A DNA stretch of 23,340 nucleotides from an uncultured Bacillota bacterium (lineage in GTDB: Bacteria > Bacillota > Clostridia > Peptostreptococcales > Anaerovoracaceae). The notes under the pieces were generated by a model. It was not told where the DNA came from. It saw nothing but the letters and a program-made list of their open reading frames with translations, and did not search any database. Both the position numbers and the translations under genes were made by a program. Positions 23,175-23,340 of this stretch are shown here, piece after piece; positions within the stretch are counted from its first letter, which is position 1, and the number at the start of each line of letters is the position of its first letter. The stretch is from assembly GCA_946408315.1 (NCBI GenBank), contig CAMJRV010000004.1:1-23340 (forward strand), given 5' to 3'.

Positions 23175-23340
23175 TTCTGCCTCCCTTATTTCAATCTATG
23201 GGCTGTAAGATTTGAAAGTCATAAAAATCAGGTTCAGATAAACTAGCATTTTAATATTACAAAAAAATTGTGATATCAACAATAAAAATCGAAAAATTTT
23301 ATAAATATCATAATGCTAAAAGAACCCCCTGGTAATAGAA
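23175..23340 (-). promoter_or_regulatory. AT-rich upstream region of the PucR gene with probable promoter
   Basis: On the minus strand TTGATA (23274-23279) and TATTAA (23251-23256) are 17 bp apart. An imperfect palindrome, ATTGTGATATCAACAAT (23267-23283), overlaps the -35 and is a candidate operator, possibly for autoregulation. The rest to 23340 is very AT-rich with no gene seen. Confidence 0.5.

Overview
The window looks like a chromosomal segment from a strictly anaerobic, motile member of the Clostridia (Bacillota). It carries a class III (oxygen-sensitive) ribonucleotide reductase with its radical-SAM activase, a group B-like [FeFe]-hydrogenase, two very long chemoreceptors, an Lsa-like ABC-F protein and a PucR-type regulator. 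Gram-positive style AGGAGG ribosome binding sites and TTGACA/TATAAT promoters occur throughout. I see no rRNA, tRNA, CRISPR array, transposase or phage module. It reads as a housekeeping/accessory mosaic with several small scars of gene decay.

Layout. (1) 1-1340: the end of an unidentified gene, a bidirectional terminator, a 21-bp tandem repeat, and a lone leftward pstS lipoprotein gene with a well-phased four-repeat Pho box. (2) 1384-4385: the nrdD-nrdG operon under a TTGACA/TATGAT promoter overlapped by two NrdR-box-like palindromes 31 bp apart. (3) 4560-7961: chemoreceptor A, a dCache receptor with 11 successive HAMP-like modules. (4) 7995-10110: a leftward monomeric [FeFe]-hydrogenase and, divergent from it, a SIMPL-domain gene broken by an internal deletion. 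(5) 10136-15935: a leftward regulator (AraC HTH plus PAS-like plus degenerate GGDEF) divergent from chemoreceptor B, a paralogue of A with the same 11-module plan. (6) 15992-17955: an ABC-F gene preceded by a roughly 300-nt leader, then a 5' relic of a phzF gene. (7) 17968-20365: an amidase-permease operon. (8) 20411-22019: a small zinc-ribbon protein gene and a PspC/nucleoside phosphorylase operon. (9) 22032-23340: a PucR-family regulator and its AT-rich promoter.

How the genes may work together. NrdD and NrdG form one deoxynucleotide-synthesis unit. PstS would capture phosphate under PhoP control, but its transporter is not here. The two receptors, the AraC-type regulator and the hydrogenase may form a sensory neighbourhood, but that rests only on proximity. 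The formamidase-like enzyme and APC permease are 29 bp apart and probably handle one amide or amine nutrient; PucR is a plausible but unproven regulator.

Several starts were moved inward from the longest frame because a strong Shine-Dalgarno sits before an internal ATG: hydrogenase, AraC-type regulator, receptor B, ABC-F, amidase, zinc ribbon, nucleoside phosphorylase and PspC. The most interesting items are the paired 11-HAMP receptors, the ABC-F leader, the TSCCCP hydrogenase, the regulator with a dead GGDEF domain, and the SIMPL and phzF remnants. All family names come from recognising motifs by eye; no database search was run.
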